Shown piece by piece: positions 26,449 through 36,624 of a stretch of DNA of 64,000 nucleotides. The notes under the pieces were generated by a model, which saw only the letters and a list, made by a program, of their open reading frames with translations, did not search any database and was not told where the DNA came from. Location of the stretch: NCBI RefSeq assembly GCF_039710355.1, contig NZ_JBDKWZ010000004.1:248001-312000 (forward strand), written 5' to 3'. Position numbers and translations under genes: made by a program. The DNA comes from Rapidithrix thailandica. GTDB taxonomy: Bacteria; Bacteroidota; Bacteroidia; Cytophagales; Flammeovirgaceae. Positions within the stretch are counted from its first letter, which is position 1. Each line of letters starts with the position of its first letter.

Positions 26449-27093
26449 ATGACATTCCTTTCAAACGCTCCTAATTGTACTCCTGACGATACCGATGAGC
26501 AAGCCTTGTGGGCAGACTTCAAACAAGGCGACAATCAGGCTTTTATGACTATTTATACTCGTTACTGCCAAACTTTGTACGCCTATGCCTATCAGTTTCG
26601 TCCGGAAGAAGCTTATCTGAAAGATGTCATTCAAGAGCTATTTTTACATTTGAAAAAAAACAGGGAAACCTTGGGCGAGGTAAAGTCGATTAAGGCGTAC
26701 TTGTTTAGTACCATACGTAGACGTTTGCTCAAAGAGAATAAAAAAGAACGCAACCTTCCTTTTTTTTCTCTTTCGGATCATCACAAAGGTTTTCAAATTA
26801 CCCTATCTCCTGAGGTATTGATGATACAAGAGCAAACTGCCCAAAACCGTAAAAATCAATTGGAAAACGCACTCAATAAATTAACTGCCCGGCAACGGGA
26901 AGCTATCTTACATTTTTATTACGAGGAATTGTCCTATGAAGAAGTTGCTTCTGTCATGGGTTTACGAAATGTCAAGTCTGCCCGTAAATTGATCTATAGA
27001 GCTTTGGATGCCTTGAAAAAAGAATTTTCACTATTGGTAAAAACGGTGATTTCTTTGTTTCTTTCGAGCTGTTTATGGCTTTGTAAAAAATAG
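26449..27093 (+). CDS. ECF RNA polymerase sigma factor (second PUL)
   Basis: A 214-residue sigma factor. Region 2 is FMTIYTRYCQTLYAYAYQFRPEEAYLKDVIQELFLHL (residues ~29-65) and region 4 is LNKLTARQREAILHFYYEELSYEEVASVMGLRNVKSARKLIYRAL (~143-187). A long, basic linker carries KENKKERNLPF. The start is ATG 26449; the open frame begins at a TTG two codons earlier. The C terminus ends in a hydrophobic stretch (VISLFLSSCLWLCKK), which could be membrane-associated. It is followed after ~300 bp by its presumed anti-sigma factor in the same direction and should control the SusC/SusD operon at 28596. Confidence 0.92.
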   Translation: MTFLSNAPNCTPDDTDEQALWADFKQGDNQAFMTIYTRYCQTLYAYAYQFRPEEAYLKDVIQELFLHLKKNRETLGEVKSIKAYLFSTIRRRLLKENKKERNLPFFSLSDHHKGFQITLSPEVLMIQEQTAQNRKNQLENALNKLTARQREAILHFYYEELSYEEVASVMGLRNVKSARKLIYRALDALKKEFSLLVKTVISLFLSSCLWLCKK

Positions 27094-27391
27094 TGGAGAT
27101 AGTAGATCCGACTGGAAAAAGTTGTGTTCACAGCAAGAAAATGCTTTTCTTTTGGGGTAAATATACTGTTTTTCAGTAGTTTGAATAGTATGTGATTTTC
27201 TGTTAAAATTTGACGATAGCTTGGTTTTTACTGGGTGAACTTGGAAGTCTTTTTCTTCATTTAAAAAAAAACTCAAAATAAACTGAAGCATATGGGGTCA
27301 CTGGGAAGGTAAAAGGCTCTATAGAAGCAACGTGGAGAATTTAGTATCGAATGGTGTTAGCCACAGCCACCTTTACAAGGAATACAAGAGT

Positions 27392-28429
27392 ATGCAAAAA
27401 TACGCTACATATCAATTAAAGGATTTTTTATCAGATGAAGATTTTGTGAAATGGGCAAAAGGGCTCAAGGAGGAAGATGCTTTGCCTTGGCAGGAACTGA
27501 TGCGGCGATTTCCTGAAAAAAAACCTCTTATTGAAAAAGCTCAACGAATAATCCGGACTGTGCGATATGCCAGTACTCCTCAAATGAGTCAAGAAAATTA
27601 CCAGGCGATTATGCATACACTTCAACAAGAAAATGCTCCCGTTCTTCGGCCTGTGCACCGACCCTCCGGGCAAATTCATTGGAGAACTTTGGCAGCCTCC
27701 ATCGTGCTCTTTTTATTGTGTTTGACAGGGTTTTTCTGGTGGGAAACTCAGGATATGCCCGAAGCAAATCCTTCGGAGAAGGAAGACTATATTGTAAAAA
27801 CTACCCGAAAGGGGCAGCAATTAGCCGTTTCGCTACCGGATGGTTCCATTGTGCGGTTGAATGCCGATAGTCAGCTCAAAATACCCCGGCAGTTTTCCAA
27901 AAGCACCCGTAAAGTGCTATTACAAGGAGAGGCCTTTTTTCAAGTTGCTAAAGACCAGGTTCATCCTTTTCGTATCTGTTCCGGAGAAGTCGTTACTATG
28001 GTATTGGGTACCTCTTTTAACGTAAAAGCCTATCCGGAGGAGGCGATAGAAGTGGCTGTTTTTAGTGGTAAAGTAAAGGTTAATAACAATGTGAAAAACA
28101 AAAGTTCCTTGTCACAAGAAATCACACTGACTGCCCGGCAAGCCGTGAGCATCTATCAAGACCGTATGCATAAACTGGAGGAATTTGATCCCTTAAGACA
28201 TCAAGGCTGGAAAGATAAAATCATCTATTTTGAACAAGCTGGTTTTGAAGAAGTGAGCCGCTTGTTAGAGCGCTGGTATGGGGTAACGTTTGTCGTACAT
28301 CAGCCGGTACAAGGAACTTTCAATGGAACTTTTAAAAATTTAAGCCTTCCCGAAGTACTGAAGGGCTTGGACTATACCGCTAAATTTTCTTTCCGTATCC
28401 AGGCTGATACGGTATTCATTAATCCTTAA
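27392..28429 (+). CDS. FecR-family anti-sigma factor (second PUL)
   Basis: About 345 residues. The cytoplasmic sigma-binding part (KDFLSDEDFVKWAKG onward) is followed by a membrane segment (LAASIVLFLLCLTGFFWW), the FecR domain (VKTTRKGQQLAVSLPDGSIVRLNADSQL, GEAFFQVAKDQVHPF, MVLGTSFNVKAYPEEAIEVAVFSGKV) and a C-terminal DUF4974 (IIYFEQAGFEEVSRLLERWYG). I chose ATG 27392; a GTG at 27332 would add 20 residues and cannot be excluded. It lies 166 bp upstream of its SusC gene, with a stacked hairpin between. In the usual model, substrate-loaded SusC signals through its STN domain to this protein, which frees the sigma factor. Confidence 0.92.
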   Translation: MQKYATYQLKDFLSDEDFVKWAKGLKEEDALPWQELMRRFPEKKPLIEKAQRIIRTVRYASTPQMSQENYQAIMHTLQQENAPVLRPVHRPSGQIHWRTLAASIVLFLLCLTGFFWWETQDMPEANPSEKEDYIVKTTRKGQQLAVSLPDGSIVRLNADSQLKIPRQFSKSTRKVLLQGEAFFQVAKDQVHPFRICSGEVVTMVLGTSFNVKAYPEEAIEVAVFSGKVKVNNNVKNKSSLSQEITLTARQAVSIYQDRMHKLEEFDPLRHQGWKDKIIYFEQAGFEEVSRLLERWYGVTFVVHQPVQGTFNGTFKNLSLPEVLKGLDYTAKFSFRIQADTVFINP

Positions 28430-28479
28430 AAAGTACAATGATGCCAAACACAAGTTAAAAAAGCCGGCTATGTCAATAA

Positions 28480-28546
28480 CCGACCTTCCTGCTTTTTTAA
28501 AATTCTGACCACTCGCAATCATTTGGCCGTGAGTGGAGTAGGTCGG
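28480..28546 (+). promoter_or_regulatory. Two-tier hairpin in the SusC leader (second PUL)
   Basis: Outer stem CCGACCT (28480-28486) with AGGTCGG (28540-28546); inner stem CCACTC (28509-28514) with GAGTGG (28531-28536). It ends 49 bp before the SusC start. The architecture parallels the hairpin at 13724-13772 before the first SusC, although the sequences differ. It has no U-tract. Confidence 0.5.
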
Positions 28547-28595
28547 AATTTAACTGACTATTCATGATAATCTCTTATCATAAAGACTTAAAGAT

Positions 28596-31500
28596 ATGAA
28601 ATGGAAATTACTAAGACAAATAGTTATTATGTCTCGATACGCCTTGTGTGGTTTGTTATTGCAGCTCTTTCTGTACGGTTTTTTGCTGGCAAAAGAAGGG
28701 AATGCCCAGGAGTATAAAAGGTTGGAGAACATTTATCTTTCTCTGGAAGTACAAGATATGCCTTTAAAAAAGGTGTTTCATAAAATTTCTTTACAAACCA
28801 ATCTGTACTTCACTTATAACCGCGACTTGGTGAAGGACGATCAAAAAGTCAGTATTGACATCGGGTACTGTTCTTTGGACCAGTTGTTGGGCCGTTTGTC
28901 CGGAAAGTACCATTTGGGGTTTAAGCGCATTAATGAAAATATTTTTGTCAGAAAACTTCCGCAAAACCAATATCCCGTGGAAGATATGACCGGACGCAAA
29001 CTAGAGAAAGTAAGGGTGAGCGGTACGGTAACGTCAGAGGAAGGAGGTGAACCCCTGCCCGGTGTGAGCATTTTGGTGAAGGGGACTTCTCTGGGTACGA
29101 CTACAGATGTTAATGGGCAATACAATATTCAGGTGGAAGTAGGGCTGGTCTTGCAATTTAGCTTTATCGGATATGTCACCCAGGAGCTTAGCATAGGCAC
29201 ACAAACGGTTATTGATTTGGAAATGGTACCGGATGTCTCTCAGTTAGAGGAAGTTGTAGTCGTAGGGTATGGTGCCTTGAAAAAGGAGTCGATAACCGGT
29301 TCGGTGGTTAGAGTAAACAAAGAGTTGTTACGGAAAAGTACGGCTCCGAATGTTTCCACCGCATTGATTGGCAAGATGGCTGGCATTACCTCCCGCCATA
29401 CGGATGGGCGGCCGGGAAGTGCTACTTCCATCCAAATCCGCAATATGGGCACCCCTTTGTATGTGATTGATGGCATTCAAAAAGACGAAGAACAGTTTAA
29501 TAACCTGGATGTCAATGATATCGAATCGGTAACGGTTTTGAAAGACGCTTCAGCGGCTATTTACGGAATTAAAGCGTCTAATGGTGTCGTACTGGTGACG
29601 ACAAAACGGGGCAAGAGAGGAGAAGAAAATCAGGTGAACATCAATATATATACCGGAGTACAAGCATGGACTCGTTTTCCGAAATTTGCCAATGCCGCTC
29701 AATATGTGGAGGGGCAAATTGAATCGGACCTCAACCGCTTTGGAGAAACCAATTGGACACCCGAAGACTTGGGTAAATGGCGTGAAGGGACCGAGGAGGG
29801 TTATCGGGGGTTTGACTGGTACGATTTCGGAGTGAATCGTCTGGCTCCGATGACACATGCAAACCTCAACACCAGCGGAGGCTCCGAAAAAATCAATTAC
29901 TACCTCAGTGCCAGTTATGTAAACCAAGAGGGATCTTTTGAAGGTTTTAATTTTAAGCGCTTTAATATTCAAAATAACATTAGTGGGGAAATAGTCAATC
30001 GGCTGACCATCGGTACGCAAATCAATGCCCGGGTGGAAACCCGCAAAAATCCAGGACTGCCATGGTTTGACGATCTTACCTTTCCCTTGTGGGCCCTGTT
30101 TAGAAATCGTCCTACCGAACGGCCTTTTGCCAATGATAATCCTGAGTACCCTGCTGACAATGGTCCCCGTACGGCTTTTAATTATGCCTTGATGAGCTAT
30201 GAAAAGTCCGGGTATTTAAAAAATAGGTGGCGGGTATTTCATGGCAACCTGAATGCCGAATACATACTCCCCTTAGACGGACTAAAAGTCAAAACACTGT
30301 ATTCGTATTATTTTGCTCAACAGCATGCAGACGTACATGAATATGCCTACGATGCCTATACCTATGACCGGGAAAATGATGTGTATAACCGGACCGGTGG
30401 GAATGACAACCCCTATCGCGATCGGGATGTGCAGTACATCGAAGAAAATATGTTGCAAAGTCAGTTGAATTATGACAAAGCTTTTGGGAAACATGCTGTG
30501 AGTGCCGTAGTCGCTTTTGAAATGACCGAGCGGCAAGAACCGGGCTTTTGGATAAGGGCGAATCCTGCTTCCAAATACCTCGATCTCATTAAAACCGATG
30601 AATTTCAGGAAATACAAGACCGCTATACCGAATCCGCTCGAATGGGTTTTGCTGCCAGGTTCAACTATAACTTCTCCGATAAATACATCCTGGAAATTGC
30701 AGGCCGTTATGATGGCTCCTGGAAGTTTCCCAAAGGCAAGCGTTGGGGACTATTTCCATCCCTGTCTGTCGGGTACCGTATGTCCGAAGAAGTGTTTTTT
30801 AAAGAGGCACTAGGACGTGTTATTTCTGACTTGAAACTCAGGGCTTCTATAGGAAAGCTGGGAGATGACAATGTAGGTATTGGCAACTTTGATTATATCC
30901 CCGGATATAACTATGGACAGGGAATGGCTATTTTTGATGGGAGAACCGTGACGGGTATTCAAGCCCGGGGTTTGCCGGTTACCGGGGTGTCTTGGATCGA
31001 AACAATCAATATGAATATCGGACTCGACTTCTCTTTGTGGGAGGGCAAACTCTCCGGCTCTATTGATTATTTTAAACGCAAACGGGAAGGCTTGACTGCC
31101 GTGCGCAATGACGTGGTCATCCCCAATGAAATCGGTATTTCCTTGCCGAAGGAAAACTTGGAATCCGATATGAATACGGGTTTTGATGCGGCTTTGAATT
31201 ATACTCACCACTTTGCTGAGTTTAAGTATTCGATAGGTGCCAACTTTACCTTAGCCCGGCATAAATTTTTGGAGGTGTACAAACCGCGTTTCGGAAGTTC
31301 CTGGCATCATTACCGGAACGGAACCGAAGACCGTTGGACCAATATCAATTGGGGGTATGAATCGATCGGTCAGTTCCAATCACAGGAAGAAATCAACAAC
31401 TATCCGGTGGATGTGGATGGCAAAGGGAATTCTACCTTGTTGCCGGGGGATATCATTTATAAAGATCACAATAATGATGGAATCATTAACACACTGGATC

Positions 31501-32024
31501 AGCGGCCTATCGGTTATGGAGCGGGGCTGCCATTGATCAATTTTGGCATCAATCTGGGCGCCGAATGGAAGGGATTTGATGTGTCCGTGTTACTTCAAGG
31601 TGCGGGCAAGTACCAGGTGACTCTCAACAGCGAAATGCGACAGCCTTTTCTGGGAGGGGGGAATGTTCCCGTAGAATTGATGGATCGCTGGCATCGCAAA
31701 GATTTGTTTGATCCGAACAGTGCTTGGGTTGCCGGTAAGTACCCTTCTATCCGACAAGACGGTTTGCCGAGCAATAACCGCCACTCGGATTTTTGGTTGA
31801 AAAATGTCAATTACCTGCGATTGAGGACATTGGAGTTGGGTTATACCTTCTCTAAAAAGTACTTGGAAAAAGTCAAACTGGAAAAAGTCCGGGTATATGC
31901 CAACGGTTTTAATCTGCTCACCTTGGATAACCTCAAAGTGCTTGACCCGGAAGTAAGTGCCGGAAACGGGCGTATGTATCCACAATCCGTAGCAGTCAAC
32001 CTGGGCGTGAACTTAACTTTTTAA
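28596..32024 (+). CDS. SusC-type TonB-dependent receptor with STN domain (second PUL)
   Basis: A 1142-residue outer-membrane oligosaccharide transporter. Domain order: signal peptide (cleaved near EGNAQE); STN domain at ~50-118 (MPLKKVFHKISLQTNLYFTYN to NENIFVRK); carboxypeptidase-regulatory-like domain at ~147-222 (VSGTVTSEEGGEPLPGVSILVK, GTTTDVNGQYN); plug with VVVVGYGALKKESITGSVV and VLKDASAAIYGIKASNGVVLVTTKRG; then the barrel, ending AVNLGVNLTF. The STN domain ties it to the FecR/sigma pair upstream. The SusD gene follows 12 bp after the stop, so the two are translationally close. Substrate is not readable, but the downstream genes point to galactose/uronate- and rhamnose-containing glycans. 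Confidence 0.97.
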   Translation: MKWKLLRQIVIMSRYALCGLLLQLFLYGFLLAKEGNAQEYKRLENIYLSLEVQDMPLKKVFHKISLQTNLYFTYNRDLVKDDQKVSIDIGYCSLDQLLGRLSGKYHLGFKRINENIFVRKLPQNQYPVEDMTGRKLEKVRVSGTVTSEEGGEPLPGVSILVKGTSLGTTTDVNGQYNIQVEVGLVLQFSFIGYVTQELSIGTQTVIDLEMVPDVSQLEEVVVVGYGALKKESITGSVVRVNKELLRKSTAPNVSTALIGKMAGITSRHTDGRPGSATSIQIRNMGTPLYVIDGIQKDEEQFNNLDVNDIESVTVLKDASAAIYGIKASNGVVLVTTKRGKRGEENQVNINIYTGVQAWTRFPKFANAAQYVEGQIESDLNRFGETNWTPEDLGKWREGTEEGYRGFDWYDFGVNRLAPMTHANLNTSGGSEKINYYLSASYVNQEGSFEGFNFKRFNIQNNISGEIVNRLTIGTQINARVETRKNPGLPWFDDLTFPLWALFRNRPTERPFANDNPEYPADNGPRTAFNYALMSYEKSGYLKNRWRVFHGNLNAEYILPLDGLKVKTLYSYYFAQQHADVHEYAYDAYTYDRENDVYNRTGGNDNPYRDRDVQYIEENMLQSQLNYDKAFGKHAVSAVVAFEMTERQEPGFWIRANPASKYLDLIKTDEFQEIQDRYTESARMGFAARFNYNFSDKYILEIAGRYDGSWKFPKGKRWGLFPSLSVGYRMSEEVFFKEALGRVISDLKLRASIGKLGDDNVGIGNFDYIPGYNYGQGMAIFDGRTVTGIQARGLPVTGVSWIETINMNIGLDFSLWEGKLSGSIDYFKRKREGLTAVRNDVVIPNEIGISLPKENLESDMNTGFDAALNYTHHFAEFKYSIGANFTLARHKFLEVYKPRFGSSWHHYRNGTEDRWTNINWGYESIGQFQSQEEINNYPVDVDGKGNSTLLPGDIIYKDHNNDGIINTLDQRPIGYGAGLPLINFGINLGAEWKGFDVSVLLQGAGKYQVTLNSEMRQPFLGGGNVPVELMDRWHRKDLFDPNSAWVAGKYPSIRQDGLPSNNRHSDFWLKNVNYLRLRTLELGYTFSKKYLEKVKLEKVRVYANGFNLLTLDNLKVLDPEVSAGNGRMYPQSVAVNLGVNLTF

Positions 32025-32036
32025 CCGGAAGAAATC

Positions 32037-33821
32037 ATGAAAAAAATCATATTGCTAGTAAGCTTTATTTCGATAAGTATTTCTCAAAGTTGTAATTGGC
32101 TTGACCGTGAAGCGCAAGATGTCCTTACAGAAGAAGTGGTATGGAGAGATAAGTCTCTGGCTTTAGGCGTGCTGGCTAATTTATATGACCGTTTGCCCAC
32201 CGGAGATTTTGACCAGGAAGTGATGCAACGGAGCGGAGAAGCCATGTGGAGTGGTAGTGGTGACGGCCTGAACCGGATAAAGGAGATTCCCCTGGATTGG
32301 TTTTCTTATTGGGACTATGGTCTGGTGCGAGATATTAATCTTTTTATTGAAAATGTAGAAAAATCCACTTTCCCGGAAAGTGATAAAGTGCATTTGGCCG
32401 CTGAGGGGCGCTTTTTAAGGGTGTTTGTGTATTTCGAATTGGTAAAGCGCATGGGAGGTGTTCCACTGATCCTGCAGTCTTACAGTTATGATTATTCGGG
32501 AAATATGGACTACCTGCAATTTCCCAGGGCCAAGGAGGAAGAGGTATACGACTTTATCCAACAGGAATTGTCAATCCTTCACCAGGATTTGCCCGATAGC
32601 CCTACTGAAAAGCAACGCGCTACCAAATGGGCTGCTCTGGCTTTGCAAAGCCGGGCCATGTTATATGCCGCTTCTTTGAGCAAATACAATCCGCAAATGG
32701 CAATTCCGGTTACCTTGGAGAATGGTGAGGTAGGAATTCCGTCAGCCAAGAGTCCGGAATATTACCAACGGGCTTTGGAGGCGGCACAGCAAATCATTGA
32801 AAGTGGTCAATACCAGTTGCATCCGGATTTTTACGATCTTTTTATGCGGAAGAATGGCAACACGGAAATGATTTTTTGCGAAGACTTTTTGCTGCCTACC
32901 AAACGCAATTGGTTTACTTTTCAAAACTCTACTCCCAGTGCCAAAGAAGATAATGATGAAGGGGGCAATCTTACTCCGGTATTGGAGCTCGTGGAGGCTT
33001 TTGATTACCTGAATGGAGAAGCCGGGGAGGTGAAAATCCGGGAAAGCAACGGAGAACCGGTATATTTTGATCATCCGGAAGATTTGTTTATGCATAAAGA
33101 TAAACGTTTTGCCGCTACCATTGTCTATCCGGGTTTGGACTTCCGGGGCAAAACGGCCAGTATCCAGGCCGGATTGATCAAGTGGAATACGGCAACGTCA
33201 ACATATGATACGTTGCGCAGTGATCAATTGGGAGCAAAAGATGAGGAGGGAAATCTACTGTTAGGCTGGGATGGACCTAATAATAATGTAAATATTACCA
33301 ACACCGGATTTTACTTGCGAAAGTTTGTCTCGGATGATCCGGGGGCAGGACAGCGCTCTACCTTGGCCGATAACTGGTGGCCTGTATTCCGGTATGGGGA
33401 AGTATTGCTCAATGCGGCCGAAGCGGCCTATGAACTAAATCAGGATGGACTGGCCCTGGAATACATCAACCAGCTGCGGGAACGGGCAGGATTTGGCCCC
33501 GGTAGTTATTCCTATATCGACAGAAACTTGATTCGCAAAGAAAGAAGGATAGAACTGGCTTTCGAAGGGCACCGGTACTATGATTTGCGCAGGTGGCGTA
33601 TGGCCGATCAGGTATTTGACGGAGCATCACACCCTCATGCTTTATACCCTTTTCAAATCCTTCATCCGGGAGCTCCTTTCCACAAAAAATATGTGTATGT
33701 GAAGCTGACTCCGCCCCGCTTGTATGAAAGCAGGAAATTTACTCGGGAAAATTACTATTCAAGTATCCCGCAAGGTGCTTTGAATAATAACCCGAAGTTG
33801 GTGAAAAATCCCGGGCATTAA
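32037..33821 (+). CDS. SusD-family nutrient-binding lipoprotein (second PUL)
   Basis: A 594-residue surface lipoprotein: signal MKKIILLVSFISISISQSC with the lipobox ending at Cys19. The family N terminus CNWLDREAQDVLTEEVVW, TPR-like helices (HLAAEGRFLRVFVYFELVKRMGGVPLI, KWAALALQSRAMLYAAS), and the late signature FRYGEVLLNAAEAAYELNQ and RKERRIELAFEGHRYYDLRRW are all present. It caps the receptor upstream. An 80-bp gap separates it from the DUF3823 gene in the same direction. Confidence 0.96.
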   Translation: MKKIILLVSFISISISQSCNWLDREAQDVLTEEVVWRDKSLALGVLANLYDRLPTGDFDQEVMQRSGEAMWSGSGDGLNRIKEIPLDWFSYWDYGLVRDINLFIENVEKSTFPESDKVHLAAEGRFLRVFVYFELVKRMGGVPLILQSYSYDYSGNMDYLQFPRAKEEEVYDFIQQELSILHQDLPDSPTEKQRATKWAALALQSRAMLYAASLSKYNPQMAIPVTLENGEVGIPSAKSPEYYQRALEAAQQIIESGQYQLHPDFYDLFMRKNGNTEMIFCEDFLLPTKRNWFTFQNSTPSAKEDNDEGGNLTPVLELVEAFDYLNGEAGEVKIRESNGEPVYFDHPEDLFMHKDKRFAATIVYPGLDFRGKTASIQAGLIKWNTATSTYDTLRSDQLGAKDEEGNLLLGWDGPNNNVNITNTGFYLRKFVSDDPGAGQRSTLADNWWPVFRYGEVLLNAAEAAYELNQDGLALEYINQLRERAGFGPGSYSYIDRNLIRKERRIELAFEGHRYYDLRRWRMADQVFDGASHPHALYPFQILHPGAPFHKKYVYVKLTPPRLYESRKFTRENYYSSIPQGALNNNPKLVKNPGH

Positions 33822-33901
33822 AAACAATGGGCTACGGCTTGGCCTCAAAGAAAGTACCGAGTGACAAATCTTATTGTTTAATAGGAAAATACGATTGAAA
33901 T

Positions 33902-34573
33902 ATGAAACAAATCCATCTCTATATATTGCTCTGCTTGGTTGGGCTGTCTGGAGCTTGTGCATACGATAATTATGACGAACCTGCTTCTGTCTTGACCGGA
34001 CAATTGTTGTATGAGGGAAAACCGGTGGGGGTGAAAAATGCGGAAATTACCCTGGATGTGTATGAGCCGGGATGGCCGTTCCGGGAAGCTATCCCGGTAA
34101 ATGTAAACCAGGACGGTACCTTTTCCGCCCAATTGTTTGAGAGTCAATACAAAATTGTTCGAAGAAAGGATGTAGGAGCCTTTGTCAATGATTTGGATAC
34201 TACCGAAGTGATTGTGCACAGCCATACGGTTCAAGACATTGAGGTGCTGCCTTTCTTTTTTATCGAGGAACCTCAATATACAGTGAATACCGGAATCCTG
34301 AATGCCTCCTTTCATGTGGAGCAACCGGTGACAGGTAAAGAACTGGAAAGCATAGAAGTGTATGTGTCGACTACCCGGTTTTGCGATGCGGAAAATAATC
34401 AACTCCGCTTTGTATTACTGGCAGAAGAGGTAGAGAACCTGGAAGCGGTTACGATAGAAGGGGAGTTAGGAGAGTTAAGCAATCGCGAATATGTTTTTGT
34501 AAGAATAGGGGTCAAATCCCTGAGCCAAACGGCTCGCAACTATTCGCTGGTACGTAAAATCCATTTGCCATAA
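33902..34573 (+). CDS. DUF3823 lipoprotein
   Basis: A 223-residue lipoprotein (lipobox LSGAC) with two beta-rich modules: LTGQLLYEGKPVGVKNAEITLDVYEPG followed by NVNQDGTFSAQLFESQYKIV, a carboxypeptidase-regulatory-like fold, then a C-terminal half. DUF3823 proteins are regularly encoded right after SusD and are thought to be surface glycan-binding accessories, as here. No catalytic residues are expected. The 205-bp gap downstream to the GH2 gene shows no terminator. Confidence 0.88.
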   Translation: MKQIHLYILLCLVGLSGACAYDNYDEPASVLTGQLLYEGKPVGVKNAEITLDVYEPGWPFREAIPVNVNQDGTFSAQLFESQYKIVRRKDVGAFVNDLDTTEVIVHSHTVQDIEVLPFFFIEEPQYTVNTGILNASFHVEQPVTGKELESIEVYVSTTRFCDAENNQLRFVLLAEEVENLEAVTIEGELGELSNREYVFVRIGVKSLSQTARNYSLVRKIHLP

Positions 34574-34778
34574 TGTGTTGGGTTGACAATGAATGAAGGT
34601 TGTTTTTGCCCCTTAGCCTCTGGGGGGAATTGGAGGGAATTAAGTTTAAAGGATAGCGAAACAGACACCTGATGATTAAAGCTTTCATTCGGAATAGGAA
34701 ATTAATGTTGCAATGTTTTGAAGAAAGAGGTTTTAATGAAGAATGTGAATTCATATTTGTTTTTAAATATTATATACA

Positions 34779-36614
34779 ATGCTTAGAATTAGTTATTTAA
34801 CTTGTTTTTTAACCTTGTTTTTTTTCAACTTGTTTGCGCAAGATTGGCAACCGGTGAAGGGCGGTCTAATGACCTCCTGGGCCGAAAACGTAAATCCCGG
34901 ACAAGTCCATCGGGAATACCCCCGGCCTCAAATGCAACGGGCAACATGGCAAAACCTGAACGGCCTCTGGGAGTATGCTATAAAAGAAAAGGGAGCCTCG
35001 CAACCGGACGGTTATGAAGGTAAGATTTTGGTGCCTTTTCCGGTAGAATCAGCCCTTTCCGGAGTGAAAAAGACTGTAGGGAAGGAACAGTTGCTTTGGT
35101 ACCGGAGACAGTTTAAAGTCAATGCGAAATCCAAGGGAAAGCGTGTGCTTTTGCACTTTGGTGCGGTAGATTGGCAAGCTACCGTATATGTCAATGGTCA
35201 GCAAATCGGTGTGCATGAAGGAGGCTATGATCCGTTTTCGTTTGATATCACAGAGGCGTTGCAGGGCAAGGGCTTACAAGAATTAGTGGTGTCGGTGTGG
35301 GATCCTACCGATGATGGACCGCAACCCCGGGGAAAACAAATTAATAAACCGCATGCTATCTGGTATACGCCGGTGAGTGGTATTTGGCAGACCGTATGGC
35401 TGGAAACCGTTCCGGAAACGTACATCCATTTGCTGAAAAATACTCCGGATCTCGACCAACAACGCCTGCACATACAGTCGGTCGTGATGAATGTTCAACC
35501 TGGTGATCAACTTCAAGTACAAGTAGTAGACCAGGGAAAAGTCCTTTCTACTCATAGTGGTCCTGCCGGAATGCCGCTCTCAGTTTATTTGGAAAACCCG
35601 GAGCTGTGGTCTCCAAACAATCCTTATTTATACGATTTGAAAATCAGTTTGAAAAGGGGAAAGCAAACGATCGATGCGGTGGAGAGCTATTTTGCCATGC
35701 GTAAAATTAGTATGGAGCCCGATGAAAACGGAATACAACGGATGATGTTGAACAATGAGTTTGTCTTCCAATATGGCCCTTTGGATCAGGGTTGGTGGCC
35801 GGATGGATTGTATACTGCACCTTCGGAGGAAGCTTTGGTATATGATATCCAAAAGACTAAAGAAATGGGGTTTAATATGATCCGGAAACATGTGAAAGTA
35901 GAACCGGCCCGTTGGTATTACCATTGCGACAAACTGGGGATGCTGGTATGGCAAGATATGCCCAGTGGAGATATGGGGGGAAATCATTGGAGCCAACGAC
36001 CCGGGGTGACAGACGGGACCGAAAGAAGCAGAACACCTGAATCCGAAGCGATTTTCCGCACGGAGTGGAAAGCTATCATGGATGCTTTTCATAACTTCCC
36101 TTCCATTGTGGTATGGGTGCCCTTTAACGAAGCCTGGGGACAGTTTAAAACTGTGGAAGTAACCGAATGGACCATGCAATATGATCCCAGCCGCTTGGTG
36201 AACAGTGCCAGTGGCGGAAACTTTTACCCGGTAGGGCATATCTTGGATTTGCATAACTATCCGGATCCTGCTATGCCCAGACCCCGTCTGTTTGGCAAAG
36301 AACAAATCCTGGTGTTGGGGGAATTTGGTGGTTTGGGTTTGCCCATAGAAAACCATACTTGGCAGAAAAAGGACAATTGGGGATATCAAAGTTTTAAAAA
36401 TGCAGATGATCTGTTGGGACGGTATCAAAAGTTGATGGAAGCCTTAAAACCGTTGATCACCCAAGGGCTTTCGGCAGCCATTTATACCCAAACGACCGAT
36501 GTGGAAGCCGAAGTCAATGGCTTAATTACTTATGATCGCAAAAAAATCAAAATGGATACTGAACAATTAAAACAGCTCCATTTACAGTTGTATAAGATCT
36601 TTCCTGTAAATTAA
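34779..36614 (+). CDS. Glycoside hydrolase family 2 (beta-galactosidase/glucuronidase type)
   Basis: A 611-residue exported enzyme with a signal peptide ending near FFNLFAQD. GH2 sugar-binding domain at ~45-220 (WQNLNGLWEYAIKEKG, VPFPVESALSG, LLHFGAVDWQATVYVNGQQIGVHEGGYDPFSFDIT), immunoglobulin-like domain to ~320, and TIM barrel after it (FNMIRKHVKVEPARWYYHCDKLGMLVWQDMP). The acid/base is Glu451 in VPFNEAWGQ and the nucleophile is Glu515 in LGEFGGLG. GH2 enzymes cleave beta-galactosides, beta-glucuronides or beta-mannosides with retention; which applies here cannot be decided. At 611 residues it is short for the family because it lacks C-terminal add-on domains. The aldose epimerase starts 10 bp downstream, so they are co-expressed. 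Confidence 0.93.
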   Translation: MLRISYLTCFLTLFFFNLFAQDWQPVKGGLMTSWAENVNPGQVHREYPRPQMQRATWQNLNGLWEYAIKEKGASQPDGYEGKILVPFPVESALSGVKKTVGKEQLLWYRRQFKVNAKSKGKRVLLHFGAVDWQATVYVNGQQIGVHEGGYDPFSFDITEALQGKGLQELVVSVWDPTDDGPQPRGKQINKPHAIWYTPVSGIWQTVWLETVPETYIHLLKNTPDLDQQRLHIQSVVMNVQPGDQLQVQVVDQGKVLSTHSGPAGMPLSVYLENPELWSPNNPYLYDLKISLKRGKQTIDAVESYFAMRKISMEPDENGIQRMMLNNEFVFQYGPLDQGWWPDGLYTAPSEEALVYDIQKTKEMGFNMIRKHVKVEPARWYYHCDKLGMLVWQDMPSGDMGGNHWSQRPGVTDGTERSRTPESEAIFRTEWKAIMDAFHNFPSIVVWVPFNEAWGQFKTVEVTEWTMQYDPSRLVNSASGGNFYPVGHILDLHNYPDPAMPRPRLFGKEQILVLGEFGGLGLPIENHTWQKKDNWGYQSFKNADDLLGRYQKLMEALKPLITQGLSAAIYTQTTDVEAEVNGLITYDRKKIKMDTEQLKQLHLQLYKIFPVN

Positions 36615-36624
36615 AGAATGACCT

